Below, one piece after another: positions 36,245 to 45,106 of a stretch of DNA of 64,000 nt. The notes below the pieces were generated by a model, which made no database searches, had not been told where the DNA came from, and saw nothing but the letters and a program-made list of their open reading frames with translations. Origin of the DNA: Candidatus Ideonella esbjergensis (GTDB taxonomy: Bacteria; Pseudomonadota; Gammaproteobacteria; Burkholderiales; Burkholderiaceae_C); the NCBI GenBank assembly GCA_016710065.1, contig JADJLP010000001.1, positions 1,657,001-1,721,000 of the forward strand, read 5' to 3'. Both the position numbers and the translations under genes were made by a program. How positions within the stretch are numbered: position 1 is the stretch's first letter; each line of letters begins with the position of its first letter.

Positions 36245-36600
36245 GCTCGCTCGCCACCCACGCGCTGATCTCGGTGTTCGTGACCGCCGGGGCCCTGCTC
36301 GCCTATGACCGCCTGGTCGTGAAGCCCGCTCAGGTCATCGGCATCGTCGACATCGCCGAGGTCTACCGCGCCAAGGAGTCCGAGTTCGCTGCGCTGCTCA
36401 GCGCCAGCAGGACCGACGACGATCGCCAGCGCGCTCTCGCGCAGGCGCAGGCTTTCGGCGATCGCCTCGACCGCGCGCTGCGCGAGATCCCCGTCGAGTG
36501 CCGCTGCCTGGTGGTGGTCAAGTCCGCCGTGGCAGGGGGCTGGTCCAACGCCATCGACCTCACCGCCGCCCTCAAGGCGAAGGTCGGCGCCAAGTCGTAG
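36241..36600 (+). CDS. trbI: F-type conjugal transfer protein TrbI
   Basis: A 119-residue protein with one N-terminal membrane anchor (about 7-22) and a periplasmic helical domain. The Asp-Ile-Ala-Glu-Val-Tyr-Arg region and the closing Cys-Arg-Cys-Leu-Val-Val-Val-Lys fit the F-type TrbI family, which influences pilus outgrowth and retraction. It overlaps traC by 4 bp and precedes the signal-peptidase gene by 8 bp. Confidence 0.82.
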   Translation: MSSLATHALISVFVTAGALLAYDRLVVKPAQVIGIVDIAEVYRAKESEFAALLSASRTDDDRQRALAQAQAFGDRLDRALREIPVECRCLVVVKSAVAGGWSNAIDLTAALKAKVGAKS

Positions 36601-36608
36601 CCGCCGCC

Positions 36609-37175
36609 ATGACGAGCCAACGCGTTGGTCTGGGCCCTTGGCTGCTGCATGGCAGCCGTCTGATGCTGCACGACCTGCGGCGGCACCGGGTGGTGTTCGC
36701 GCTCGTCGCCGGCGTCTGGACGCTCGCGCTGATCCGCCTCTTCGCCCACCACGTCCCGGTCCTGCCGCTGCTGTTCAACTGGACGCCCAGCCTGCCCTAC
36801 AAGGTCGCGTTCGTCGACTACCGATCGGGCGCGATCGTCCGCGGTGATCTGGTGGTCTATGCGTTCGAGGGGCCGGCCGGCCTGCAGGCCTATCCCGGGT
36901 TGCGCCACCAGGCGCTGTTCAAGCGGGTGGCGGGCGTCGCCGGCGATGTCGTGACGGTGCGGGGACGCGAGGTGTTCGTCAACGGCGTGCCGGTGGGCTT
37001 GGCCAAGACGCACACCTTCGACCGTCGCCCCCTCGAACCCATCGACCCGACGGTCATCCCCGCCGGCCACCTGTACATGCAGGGGACCAGCCCGGACAGC
37101 TTCGACTCCCGCTACAGCATGAGCGGGCTCGTGCGCGTGCAGGACGTCAAGTCGCGCGTCATCCCACTGCTGTGA
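36609..37175 (+). CDS. Conjugation-specific signal peptidase (S26, TraF/TrhF type)
   Basis: A 188-residue S26 peptidase with one membrane segment (about 28-46). The catalytic Ser is in Thr-Pro-Ser-Leu-Pro near residue 62 and the general-base Lys in Ala-Leu-Phe-Lys-Arg-Val-Ala-Gly near 105. The C-terminal Tyr-Met-Gln-Gly motif and Asp-Ser-Arg-Tyr match the family. It probably processes the pilin precursor. Similar genes (trhF) occur between traC and traW in SXT, R27 and IncA/C elements. Confidence 0.88.
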   Translation: MTSQRVGLGPWLLHGSRLMLHDLRRHRVVFALVAGVWTLALIRLFAHHVPVLPLLFNWTPSLPYKVAFVDYRSGAIVRGDLVVYAFEGPAGLQAYPGLRHQALFKRVAGVAGDVVTVRGREVFVNGVPVGLAKTHTFDRRPLEPIDPTVIPAGHLYMQGTSPDSFDSRYSMSGLVRVQDVKSRVIPLL

Positions 37176-37182
37176 GGGCCGC

Positions 37183-37512
37183 ATGCAGCGAACACTCATC
37201 CTGTCGATGTTGTGCCTGGCGGGCACGGTGGCCGCCCAAGGCGAGCGCCTGGACCTGCAGGACGACGTGCCGATCGACACCTACCTCGCCTTGCTGGCCC
37301 AGGTGGCGCCGCCCGCGCGCGACGGCGCCGAGGCCTACATGGCGGCGTTTCGCAGCCGCTGCGGGCGTGCGCTGCGCACGATCGAGCTGCGCCGCGCCTT
37401 TGCGCAAGGCAACGGTGATCCGGTCCTGATGAACATGGTGCGCGCTTCCCACGAACGCGACACCGCCGCCCTGCAGCGCCTGGGCGCCTCCATCGCCTGC
37501 CCGAGCAAGTGA
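37183..37512 (+). CDS. Small exported hypothetical protein
   Basis: A 109-residue protein with a signal peptide (about 1-18, ending Val-Ala-Ala) and two Cys residues (Ser-Arg-Cys-Gly and Ile-Ala-Cys-Pro) that could form a disulfide. The rest is helical. I do not recognise a family. Its place between the peptidase and traW, with gaps of 7 bp and 1 bp, makes it part of the transfer operon. Confidence 0.7.
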   Translation: MQRTLILSMLCLAGTVAAQGERLDLQDDVPIDTYLALLAQVAPPARDGAEAYMAAFRSRCGRALRTIELRRAFAQGNGDPVLMNMVRASHERDTAALQRLGASIACPSK

Positions 37513-37513
37513 C

Positions 37514-38143
37514 ATGCGCGCCCACCTGTCTCCCTGGCTCTTCGCAGCAGCAACCTGCTGGGCGCTGGGCGCACAGGCAGCGAACCTGGGAACCATCGGG
37601 CCGACCTATCCGGTGGCCGAGAAGAACCTGCTCGACGTGATCATGGCGCGGCTGCGCGCCAAGGAGGCGAGCGGCGAGTTGAAGCGCCACGAGCAGGAGG
37701 CACGAGATCGTGCCGCCTACGCGGTCAACAACCCGCGGCCGGTCGACGGCCTGCGCAGAGCCCAGGCCGCGCGCACCTTCTACTTCGATCCGACCTTCAC
37801 CCTGCAATCCAACGTCGTGGACAGCGCGGGCGCGGTCCTGTTTCCGGCGGGAACTCGCAAGAACCCGCTCGAAGTCGTCTCGCTGTCGAAGCACCTGCTG
37901 TTTTTCGACGCGCGCGACCCGCGCCAGGTGGCTCGTGCGCGGGAGCTCATCGAGCACTACCAGGGCAAGGTCAAGCCGATCCTCGTGGGCGGCAGCTACC
38001 TGGACCTGATGAAGCGCTGGAACAAGCCAGTGTTCTACGACCAGGACGGAACCCTCGTGCGCAAGTTCGGGATCGCGGCGGTCCCGGCAATCGTCTCGCA
38101 GGAGGGACAACGCCTTCGCATCGATGAGGTGCCCGTGCGATGA
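37514..38143 (+). CDS. traW: Conjugal transfer protein TraW
   Basis: A 209-residue periplasmic protein with a signal peptide (about 1-22). The mature N-terminus (Leu-Gly-Thr-Ile-Gly-Pro-Thr-Tyr-Pro-Val-x-Glu) and the C-terminal region (Val-Phe-Tyr-Asp-Gln-x-Gly, then Phe-Gly-Ile-x-x-Val-Pro-Ala) are characteristic of TraW, which works with TraU and TrbC in pilus assembly. The stop overlaps traU. Confidence 0.93.
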   Translation: MRAHLSPWLFAAATCWALGAQAANLGTIGPTYPVAEKNLLDVIMARLRAKEASGELKRHEQEARDRAAYAVNNPRPVDGLRRAQAARTFYFDPTFTLQSNVVDSAGAVLFPAGTRKNPLEVVSLSKHLLFFDARDPRQVARARELIEHYQGKVKPILVGGSYLDLMKRWNKPVFYDQDGTLVRKFGIAAVPAIVSQEGQRLRIDEVPVR

Positions 38144-39156
38144 ACATCGTCCACCGACTCTTCGCGGCGCTGTGCCTGCTGGCTGCGTCCTCGCTGGCAA
38201 CCGCGGCAGGCATGGCGACCTGCACGGGCAAGTTCCCCAATCCGCTGACCGACATCTGCTGGTCGTGCCTGCTGCCCATCACCATCGGCAGCGCCACGAT
38301 CGCCAACTTCGGTGGACAGGAGGACAACGGCGACAACCCGGGCAATCCGGTCTGCAGCTGCGGCGTGAATCCGACGATCGGCCTGTCGATCGGGTTCTGG
38401 GAGCCGGCGCGCCACGTCGAAGCCACCCGCAAGCCGTTCTGCCTGCCGTCACTCGGCGGCCTGAACCTGGACCCCGGCATCGCCGCGCCGGAAGCCGCGA
38501 GGTTCACGCGCCCGGAGGGTGACGGTGACGGAGGCTCCTTCTACCAGGCGCACTTCTACACCAACCCGGTCCTCTACTGGCTCGAGGTCGTGACCGACTT
38601 CCCCTGCCTGGAGCGGGGCAGCTTCGACCTCGCCTACCTCACCGAAGTCGATCCGCTGTGGAACGACGACGAGCTGACGCTGATCCTCAACCCGGACGCG
38701 GTGCTCTTCGCCAATCCGATCGCCATCGCCGCCTGTGCGGCCGACTGCGTCGCAGCCACCGTGGGCTTCGGGCTGAACACGCTGTTCTGGTGTGCGGGCT
38801 GTCAGGGCGGCCTCTACCCCATGGACGGCCATGTCCAGTACCACATGGGCGGCGTTCGCACCGCCGCGCTGCTGGCCCAGCGCCTCACCGCCAAGATGCA
38901 CCGCGAACTCATCGCCTGGGGCTGGCACGGCTCGCGCGGGCTCTGCGGCCCCTACTTCGAGCCGATCATGGACAAGTCCTCCTACAAGACCAACCTCACC
39001 TACCCCATTCCGTCGACCGACAAGCTCGACGGCAAGTGCTGCCAGCCATTCGGCCGCACGACCGTGCTCTGGGGTGCGGGCAAGGAGTACCCGGTCCTGG
39101 GCGAGGACTTCGCCTTCATGCTCTTCCGCAAGAGGAACTGCTGTGTGGGCTACTGA
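38140..39156 (+). CDS. traU: Conjugal transfer protein TraU
   Basis: A 338-residue Cys-rich periplasmic protein with a signal peptide (about 1-22). Features include Cys-x-Gly-Lys-Phe-x-Asn-Pro-Leu-Thr-Asp-Ile-Cys-Trp-x-Cys near the mature N-terminus and the later Tyr-Pro-Met-x-Gly segment. TraU is needed mainly for DNA transfer rather than pilus formation in F. Many disulfides are expected, consistent with the operon's DsbC. Confidence 0.94.
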   Translation: MNIVHRLFAALCLLAASSLATAAGMATCTGKFPNPLTDICWSCLLPITIGSATIANFGGQEDNGDNPGNPVCSCGVNPTIGLSIGFWEPARHVEATRKPFCLPSLGGLNLDPGIAAPEAARFTRPEGDGDGGSFYQAHFYTNPVLYWLEVVTDFPCLERGSFDLAYLTEVDPLWNDDELTLILNPDAVLFANPIAIAACAADCVAATVGFGLNTLFWCAGCQGGLYPMDGHVQYHMGGVRTAALLAQRLTAKMHRELIAWGWHGSRGLCGPYFEPIMDKSSYKTNLTYPIPSTDKLDGKCCQPFGRTTVLWGAGKEYPVLGEDFAFMLFRKRNCCVGY

Positions 39157-39922
39157 CCGCCTCGTGGCCCCCTTCGTTGCGTCGATCGCGGTCGCGCTGG
39201 TCGCGCTGCCTGCCGCCGTGGCTCAGGCCCAGGGCCAGGCTCCGTCCGGCAAGAGCGCCGTGACCGAGGCCGACATCGCTCGCGCCACCCGCAGCCAGCC
39301 CACGATCACCGATAAGGACATCGAGGCGGCGCGGCGCAAGCACCGCATGCCCAGCGATGAAGAACTCGCCCGGGTGCCGGTTCCCTCGGCCCCACGCATC
39401 GACGCGCTGCCTCAGCCGCAGTCCCAAGGAAAGATCGACCTCGGCGCGATCGCCGGCGGCTTCGATGCCATGGGCGCTCCCGACCCCGCCAAGGCGGGCA
39501 TGGCCGTGGGTCCGACGCTGCTGGTCTTCGTGAGCTTCTCGATGCCCGACCCGGCCCTGGAGCGCCTGGTCGATCAGGCCGCGCGCAGCGGGGCCACCGT
39601 GCTGTTGCGCGGTCTCGTGGACGACTCGCTGCAGAAGACCGTGGCCCGAGTCCAGCGGGTCATCGGCCAGCGCAAGGTCGGCTTCCAGATCGACCCGCAG
39701 GCGTTCGACCGCTTCACGATCACCGCCACGCCGTCATTCGTCCTCATCAAGGACCGGTCCGTTCCGACGCCCTGCGCCGCAGGCACCTGCTTCGCGGCGG
39801 ACAGCTACGCGCTGGCCGCCGGCGACGTGAGCATCGACTACGCGCTGCGCTTCATCCAGAAGACAGCGCCGAAGTTCTCGCGCGAAGCGCAGGCCTTTCT
39901 CGCGAAGATGAAAGGGGGCTGA
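39143..39922 (+). CDS. trbC: F-type pilus assembly protein TrbC
   Basis: A 259-residue periplasmic protein. The GTG at 39143, inside the end of traU, gives a proper signal peptide (hydrophobic to about residue 24, ending Gln-Ala). The C-terminal thioredoxin-like TrbC domain (about 110-240) has Leu-Leu-Val-Phe-Val-Ser-Phe-Ser-Met-Pro and Ala-Thr-Pro-Ser-Phe-Val-Leu. It works with TraW, to which TrbC is fused in some systems. The overlap with traU is 14 bp. Confidence 0.88.
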   Translation: MWATDRLVAPFVASIAVALVALPAAVAQAQGQAPSGKSAVTEADIARATRSQPTITDKDIEAARRKHRMPSDEELARVPVPSAPRIDALPQPQSQGKIDLGAIAGGFDAMGAPDPAKAGMAVGPTLLVFVSFSMPDPALERLVDQAARSGATVLLRGLVDDSLQKTVARVQRVIGQRKVGFQIDPQAFDRFTITATPSFVLIKDRSVPTPCAAGTCFAADSYALAAGDVSIDYALRFIQKTAPKFSREAQAFLAKMKGG

Positions 39923-39928
39923 GCCGTG

Positions 39929-42346
39929 ATGTTCAAGCGCCTGACCGTCTGGGTGATGACCCAGGCCCTGGTCCTCGTTCAGACCACCGCGATCGCGCAG
40001 ACCTCTCACGACCAGGGCGTGGCCGCAGGTCGTGCCGCCAACACCACGATCCGGGGCATGGTGAACCAGCCGTCGGCGACGGGTGTCGTCCCCGGGTACA
40101 CCACCACGCCACCGGAGGCCGCGCTGGCCGGACGCCCGGCACTCGGCCCCGAGGTCAGCGCGAAGCTCGCCGCCTGCGCGGCGACGCCCAACGACCCCAG
40201 CTGCCAGGCGTTGCGCACCGCCATCACCTCGGCGAACACCGCCCGCCCCGCGATCTCCCCCAGCGATCCGGCGGTCGCAGCCGCTTCGCGCATCGCCCGC
40301 AACCCCTCGCTCGATCTGGGCAGCCTGGCCTCGTACTACAGCGGCTGCACGACCACCGATGCCACCATCGCGACCCACACCGAGACCCGGTCCTGCGCCC
40401 GCTACGTGACCGCCGGCAGCTACAGCTGCTCGAACTCGCTCAACGTCGCCGTCGCCCGGTCGACCAGTTGCTCGCCCGGCGACTGGTTCGCGCAGGCAAG
40501 CGCAGGATCGACCGCCGTGGCCGCGCAGTGCCTGCCCGACCGGCCGGACTCGAGCCAGCACTTCAGGGTCACCAGCTCGGGCACGCCGCTGGCGTTCTTC
40601 GATGTCGACATGACGACACCGGTCATCACGCCCCAGCGGGTCGCGGTGATCGGCACGACCTACAACTGGCCCAGCTTCACGCCCTCGGAGCGAGGCGTCT
40701 ACGTCGCAGACAAGTCGTGCACCGGCAGCACCTGCAGCCTGACCGCCATGATCGCCGACGACCCCGTCGAGTCCTGCACCGGCGGCTGGGACTCGATGAC
40801 CTGCACGACCATCCATCCCTTCATCGACGTCTACGCCGCCTGCCCTGCAGGAACCCAGAGCGGCAACAACCTGCTGGTCACCACCTGCTCGTACGGCGGT
40901 GACGGCATGGAGTGCACCAGCTCGCCGCTCAGCACCACCACCTGCTACAGCCCCAGCGGGTCGGCCAGCGACATCCAGGCGAGCGACATCACCGGCACCT
41001 TCTCGTCCCCCTACTGGCGCGCGAGCTCGACCCGCGCGGTGGTGGGCTGGGCGCCGAACCCCGCGTACGGGCCGATCCCGCAGATGCGCCTCTCGTACAC
41101 AAGGCCGGCGACCACGTTCACGGCTGCCGACACCTGGAACAACCAATGCCCCAGCCTCGCCGGCGACAGCCGGTGCTCGGTGGCCAGCGCGCCGGTGTGC
41201 GTCGACGGGCCCGCCACCAAGGTCATCGATGGTGTCTCCATCACCCGGGACTGCTGGCAGTACCAGAGCACGATGAGTTGCGGCGGCACCTACACCGCCG
41301 ACCAGTGCACGCCCCTGATTGCCGCCGGCTGTACGCCGGTGTCATCGACCTGCTCCCGCACCAATCCGGTGACCGGTGTCTGCGAGGCGTACCAGGACCA
41401 GTACAGCTGCACCGTGCCGAACGAGACGGTGACGCAGGCCACCAACTGCCCTGCCAACGTCTTCTGCCTGGGAACCAGCTGCTTCAACACGGCCTACACC
41501 AACGACGCCGATTTCGCACGCACGATGTCGATGCTCGAAGCGGGGCGCGAGGCCGGGGTCTACCTCGACAGCGATCGCATGCAGGTGTTCAAGGGCGAAG
41601 CCAACAGCTGCCGCGACCGCCTCCTCACCAACTGCTGCAACTCCGATGCGTCCGGCCGCGGCATGACGAACCAGAGCGTCTTCGGCGCCGGCTCCCGCTT
41701 GGTCTACGACATCCTGATGAACTCCGAGAACCGGCAGTTCGTCTACCAGGGACTCAGCGCGCTGCTGACGGGCGCGGGCTTCAGCGGCTCCTTCACCAGC
41801 TACGGCGTCACGATCGCCGTGAACGGCACCGCGCTGCCCGCCGGGTCCACCGTCCTGTACTCCTCCAGCACGGTCGCTGGCGAGGGCTTCGTCGTCGCAT
41901 TCGACCCATGGACGCTGGTGATCGCCGCGATCATCTACATCGTTCTCTCGCTGACCTCCTGCAACGAGAACGAGGCGGTCCTTGCCCTCAAGGAGGGCGC
42001 CGGCCTGTGTCACAGCATCGGCAGCTACTGCTCGTCCTGCATCCGGATCCTCGGCTCCTGCGTCTCCTGCATCGAGCACACGACCGGCAAGTGCTGCTTC
42101 AACTCGATGCTCGCCCGCATCGTCAACGAGCAGGGCCGCGGCCAGATCAGCAAGGGGTGGGGCGATGCGCGCAACCCTGACTGCTCGGGCTTCAGCATCG
42201 CGCAGCTTCAGTCGCTCGACTTCGCCCGCATGGACCTGAGCGAGTTCTACGCCTCGCTCGTCGCGAAGAGTCCCAACCTCTCGGCGATCCAGACCAACAA
42301 CGGGGCCCGGGTGCCGAGCTGCTACTTCGGCCAGGGGAAGTGCTGA
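39929..42346 (+). CDS. traN: Mating-pair stabilisation protein TraN
   Basis: A large Cys-rich outer-membrane protein (805 residues from the ATG) with a signal peptide (about 1-24). Dozens of cysteines occur, dense in residues about 240-330, 400-530 and 680-750, as in TraN. A hydrophobic stretch lies near 655-675. TraN recognises the recipient surface, and its variable middle region sets specificity. A GTG lies one codon upstream. Proper folding probably depends on the DsbC and TraF of this operon. Confidence 0.93.
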   Translation: MFKRLTVWVMTQALVLVQTTAIAQTSHDQGVAAGRAANTTIRGMVNQPSATGVVPGYTTTPPEAALAGRPALGPEVSAKLAACAATPNDPSCQALRTAITSANTARPAISPSDPAVAAASRIARNPSLDLGSLASYYSGCTTTDATIATHTETRSCARYVTAGSYSCSNSLNVAVARSTSCSPGDWFAQASAGSTAVAAQCLPDRPDSSQHFRVTSSGTPLAFFDVDMTTPVITPQRVAVIGTTYNWPSFTPSERGVYVADKSCTGSTCSLTAMIADDPVESCTGGWDSMTCTTIHPFIDVYAACPAGTQSGNNLLVTTCSYGGDGMECTSSPLSTTTCYSPSGSASDIQASDITGTFSSPYWRASSTRAVVGWAPNPAYGPIPQMRLSYTRPATTFTAADTWNNQCPSLAGDSRCSVASAPVCVDGPATKVIDGVSITRDCWQYQSTMSCGGTYTADQCTPLIAAGCTPVSSTCSRTNPVTGVCEAYQDQYSCTVPNETVTQATNCPANVFCLGTSCFNTAYTNDADFARTMSMLEAGREAGVYLDSDRMQVFKGEANSCRDRLLTNCCNSDASGRGMTNQSVFGAGSRLVYDILMNSENRQFVYQGLSALLTGAGFSGSFTSYGVTIAVNGTALPAGSTVLYSSSTVAGEGFVVAFDPWTLVIAAIIYIVLSLTSCNENEAVLALKEGAGLCHSIGSYCSSCIRILGSCVSCIEHTTGKCCFNSMLARIVNEQGRGQISKGWGDARNPDCSGFSIAQLQSLDFARMDLSEFYASLVAKSPNLSAIQTNNGARVPSCYFGQGKC

Positions 42347-42349
42347 ACC

Positions 42350-42733
42350 ATGAAGCTCAAACGCCTTGCACCGCTCATCGCCTTGGCCGCTGCTTCGGTG
42401 GCCACCGCCCAGCTGGCCGACGGCGGCCGCGTGCCGGTCACCGACGTCCGCGTGCTGATGATCGCCGCGCTCGACTCGCCGACGGGGACCGCGCAAGGTG
42501 TCCTCACCAGCAAGGATGCCGAGAGCATCACCAAGCACTTCAAGGCGACCGGGCCGATCTTGATCGACGTCTCGACGGTCAAGCGCTACGCCCAGGCGGG
42601 ATGCGCCCGTCTCAAGCTGTCCTTCGCCCAGGACGGCGTGCAGTTGCCCGGCCAGGCCGCGCCCCGTCGAAACACCGTCGACTTCGGCATCAACTACTGC
42701 CGCGACGGCCAGCCGCCCAAGTCACTCACGTGA
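42350..42733 (+). CDS. Small exported hypothetical protein
   Basis: A 127-residue protein with a signal peptide (about 1-20, ending Ala-Thr-Ala) and two cysteines (Ala-Gly-Cys-Ala-Arg and Asn-Tyr-Cys-Arg). The remainder looks beta-rich. I do not recognise a family. It lies 3 bp after traN and 10 bp before traF, so it is part of the mating-pair stabilisation block. Confidence 0.7.
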   Translation: MKLKRLAPLIALAAASVATAQLADGGRVPVTDVRVLMIAALDSPTGTAQGVLTSKDAESITKHFKATGPILIDVSTVKRYAQAGCARLKLSFAQDGVQLPGQAAPRRNTVDFGINYCRDGQPPKSLT

Positions 42734-42743
42734 GGAGCCGCCC

Positions 42744-43631
42744 GTGTCCACGACCCGTTGCCTCGCCGCGCTCGCAGCCATTCTTGGCCTCCTCCTGCCG
42801 GCGCTGTCGCACGCCCAGACGGACGCCGCGGTAGCGGCCTCGCCCGCGCAAAGCTCGGCCACCGCCAGGACCCTCTTCTGGGATGACTTTCGGCGTGGCT
42901 GGCACTTCTACGAGGAGCCGGAACCCGAGGCCCCTCCGTCGACGCCGGCGAAGCCCGCCGCGCCCAAACCGGAGGCCAAGCGCCGAGACGCGCGCGCGCC
43001 CGAGCTCATCGAGTTCGAACAGCTGCAGAAGCGCCTGGAGGAGTACCGCAACATCGCCATCATCCGACCGAGCGAAGACAACGTCCGGCGCTACATGCAG
43101 CTCGAGGCGCAGGTGGTGCGCCAGGCCAGCTACTTCTCCGATGTGGCCCAGCGTGTGGCCTGGGCGACGCCGGACCTGGACATGACGCTGCAAGGCCGGC
43201 CGGTGAACTCGCGCGCGATCGAGGTCTTCGATCGTGAGCAGGCCACCAGCCGCACCCAGTCGCTGACCGACCTGGCGCGCACGCACGTCCTGTTCTTCTT
43301 CTTCCGCTCGGACTGCCCCTACTGCCACGCCTTCTCGCCGACGCTGGAGGCCTTCAGCGCCCGCTTCGGCATCCAGATCGTCCCGATCAGCGTGGACGGC
43401 AAGGGCCTGCCGAGCTTCCCCACGTTCCGGCGCGACAACGGCATTGCACGCACGCTGCAGGTCACCCAGGTGCCGGCCATCTACCTGGCCGAGCCCTACA
43501 CCGGAAAGATCGTGCCGATCGGCTTCGGCGTGCTGTCCGAGTCGCAGCTCATCGAGCGCATCACGACCGTCGCCGCCCCGGGCGCCGACGCCTACGCGCC
43601 GTCCATCACCCGGCGGGTCAACCTGCAGTAG
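42744..43631 (+). CDS. traF: Conjugal transfer protein TraF (thioredoxin-like)
   Basis: A 295-residue periplasmic protein starting at GTG with a signal peptide (about 1-25). A Pro/Lys-rich linker precedes a helical region with Leu-Ile-Glu-Phe-Glu-Gln-Leu-Gln, then a thioredoxin-like domain with C-P-Y-C at residues 191-194. F plasmid TraF lacks the CxxC, but versions with C-x-x-C are common elsewhere, so this one may be redox-active. It precedes traH and traG as in F-type systems. Confidence 0.93.
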   Translation: MSTTRCLAALAAILGLLLPALSHAQTDAAVAASPAQSSATARTLFWDDFRRGWHFYEEPEPEAPPSTPAKPAAPKPEAKRRDARAPELIEFEQLQKRLEEYRNIAIIRPSEDNVRRYMQLEAQVVRQASYFSDVAQRVAWATPDLDMTLQGRPVNSRAIEVFDREQATSRTQSLTDLARTHVLFFFFRSDCPYCHAFSPTLEAFSARFGIQIVPISVDGKGLPSFPTFRRDNGIARTLQVTQVPAIYLAEPYTGKIVPIGFGVLSESQLIERITTVAAPGADAYAPSITRRVNLQ

Positions 43632-43641
43632 GGAGGCGCCG

Positions 43642-45078
43642 ATGTCCGCACGAATCCTGATCCGCAAGCTGGTCGCCGTCATCGTCGCGTCCGCCGTGGC
43701 ACTTGCTGCGCCGCTGAGCTACGCAGGGGATCTCAACGCCGAAGTGAACACCATGTTCAACAACCTGGGCGCCATCGGCAACTACACCGCGCCCGGGGCA
43801 TTCAAGGGCCAGACCTTCAACACCTACACCGGCGGCAACCTCTACCTGCGCTCGCCCAACAAGACCTACCAGCTCGCCGCGATTCAGTTCCCGACGGCCA
43901 AGGGCGGCTGCGGCGGCATCGACCTCTTCGGCGGCTCGTTCTCGCACATCTCTGCCAACGAGTTCCGCAACATGCTGCGGAACATCACCTCGGCCCTGCC
44001 CGGAATCGCGTTTCAGCTCGCGCTGGAGGCTGTCTCGCCGCTGCTCGGCGGGCTCACCAAGTGGGCCAAGGGCCTGGAGACCTGGATCAACAACGCGCGC
44101 ATCAACTCCTGCGAAACCGCGACCGCGCTCGTGTCCTCCGCGGCCGAGGCGGTCGGCTACGACTCCCAGCGTGCCTGCGCGAAGCTGGCGATGCAGATGG
44201 GCATGGAGAGCGACATCGACGCCGCCATGCGCCGCTGCGCGTCGGACAGCCCCTCGATCCTCGGCTCCGCACGGTCAAGTGCCGACGCGAACATCGCCGC
44301 ACAAGCGCCCTTTGTCGGCAACTTCACCTGGCGCGCGCTCAAGTCGATCGACACCCTCGACGATCCCGCCCGCGAACTCGTGATGAGCATCGTGGGTGCC
44401 GTGATCTTTCCGGCGGAGACAGCCAACCGCGATCCCGAGTACATCGGCCCGAGCATCACGACCGTGGCCCAGCTGCTGTACGGCCAATCCGACGCCGCCG
44501 GCGGCAACATCAACCTCCAACTGCTCCGCTGCAACAACTACACCGACTGCGACTCGGTGACGCGCGACAACACCTACGTGCACCAGCCGCTCACCAAGAA
44601 GGTGTCCGACATCATGCAGCTGATCTCGGACAACATCCGCACCCGCACGGCGATCCCAAACAACTCCGCGGCCGTCGGCTTCGTGAACAGCACCAGCATC
44701 CCTGTGTGGCGCATGCTGTCGATCGGCAACACCATCCCAGGCTCGGGCCTCGCCGACATGATGATCGGCAACTACCGGGAGGTCATCGCTGCCGACTACG
44801 CGTTCACGTTTCTCAACCAGTTCGCGAACGTCGCGATCTCGGCCCTCACCAAGCAGCATCGGCTGAACGAGAGGCAACGTAGCCTTGCACTTCAGCAGCG
44901 CGAAGATGTCCAGAGGTTCATGAGCCTGCTCCAGCAAGAGCAGGCCACCCTGTACCGCAAGGTCACCGCAGTCTCAACCGTGGCAACCGACATGGAACGC
45001 CTGGAGCGCAACCTGCGCTCGAGCATGTCGCTGCACGCACTGGACATGCTCGGCTACTCCAGCCGCAGAACCAAGTAG
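43642..45078 (+). CDS. traH: Conjugal transfer protein TraH
   Basis: A 478-residue periplasmic/outer-membrane-associated protein with a signal peptide (about 1-29). Family features include Met-Phe-Asn-Asn-Leu-Gly near the mature start, Gly-Gly-Cys-Gly-Gly-Ile-Asp-Leu-Phe-Gly-Gly-Ser-Phe and a C-terminal coiled coil (about 400-465). TraH interacts with TraF, TraU and TrbI in pilus extension. The start at 43642 follows a GGGAGG ribosome binding sequence. Confidence 0.94.
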   Translation: MSARILIRKLVAVIVASAVALAAPLSYAGDLNAEVNTMFNNLGAIGNYTAPGAFKGQTFNTYTGGNLYLRSPNKTYQLAAIQFPTAKGGCGGIDLFGGSFSHISANEFRNMLRNITSALPGIAFQLALEAVSPLLGGLTKWAKGLETWINNARINSCETATALVSSAAEAVGYDSQRACAKLAMQMGMESDIDAAMRRCASDSPSILGSARSSADANIAAQAPFVGNFTWRALKSIDTLDDPARELVMSIVGAVIFPAETANRDPEYIGPSITTVAQLLYGQSDAAGGNINLQLLRCNNYTDCDSVTRDNTYVHQPLTKKVSDIMQLISDNIRTRTAIPNNSAAVGFVNSTSIPVWRMLSIGNTIPGSGLADMMIGNYREVIAADYAFTFLNQFANVAISALTKQHRLNERQRSLALQQREDVQRFMSLLQQEQATLYRKVTAVSTVATDMERLERNLRSSMSLHALDMLGYSSRRTK

Positions 45079-45106
45079 GCCCCGCGCAGGCGACCGAGGA
45101 ACAGTC

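Noticed and set aside
39734..42538. Long minus-strand open frames opposite traN and traF
   Set aside because: They mirror the codon structure of the Cys-rich plus-strand genes and show no family features.
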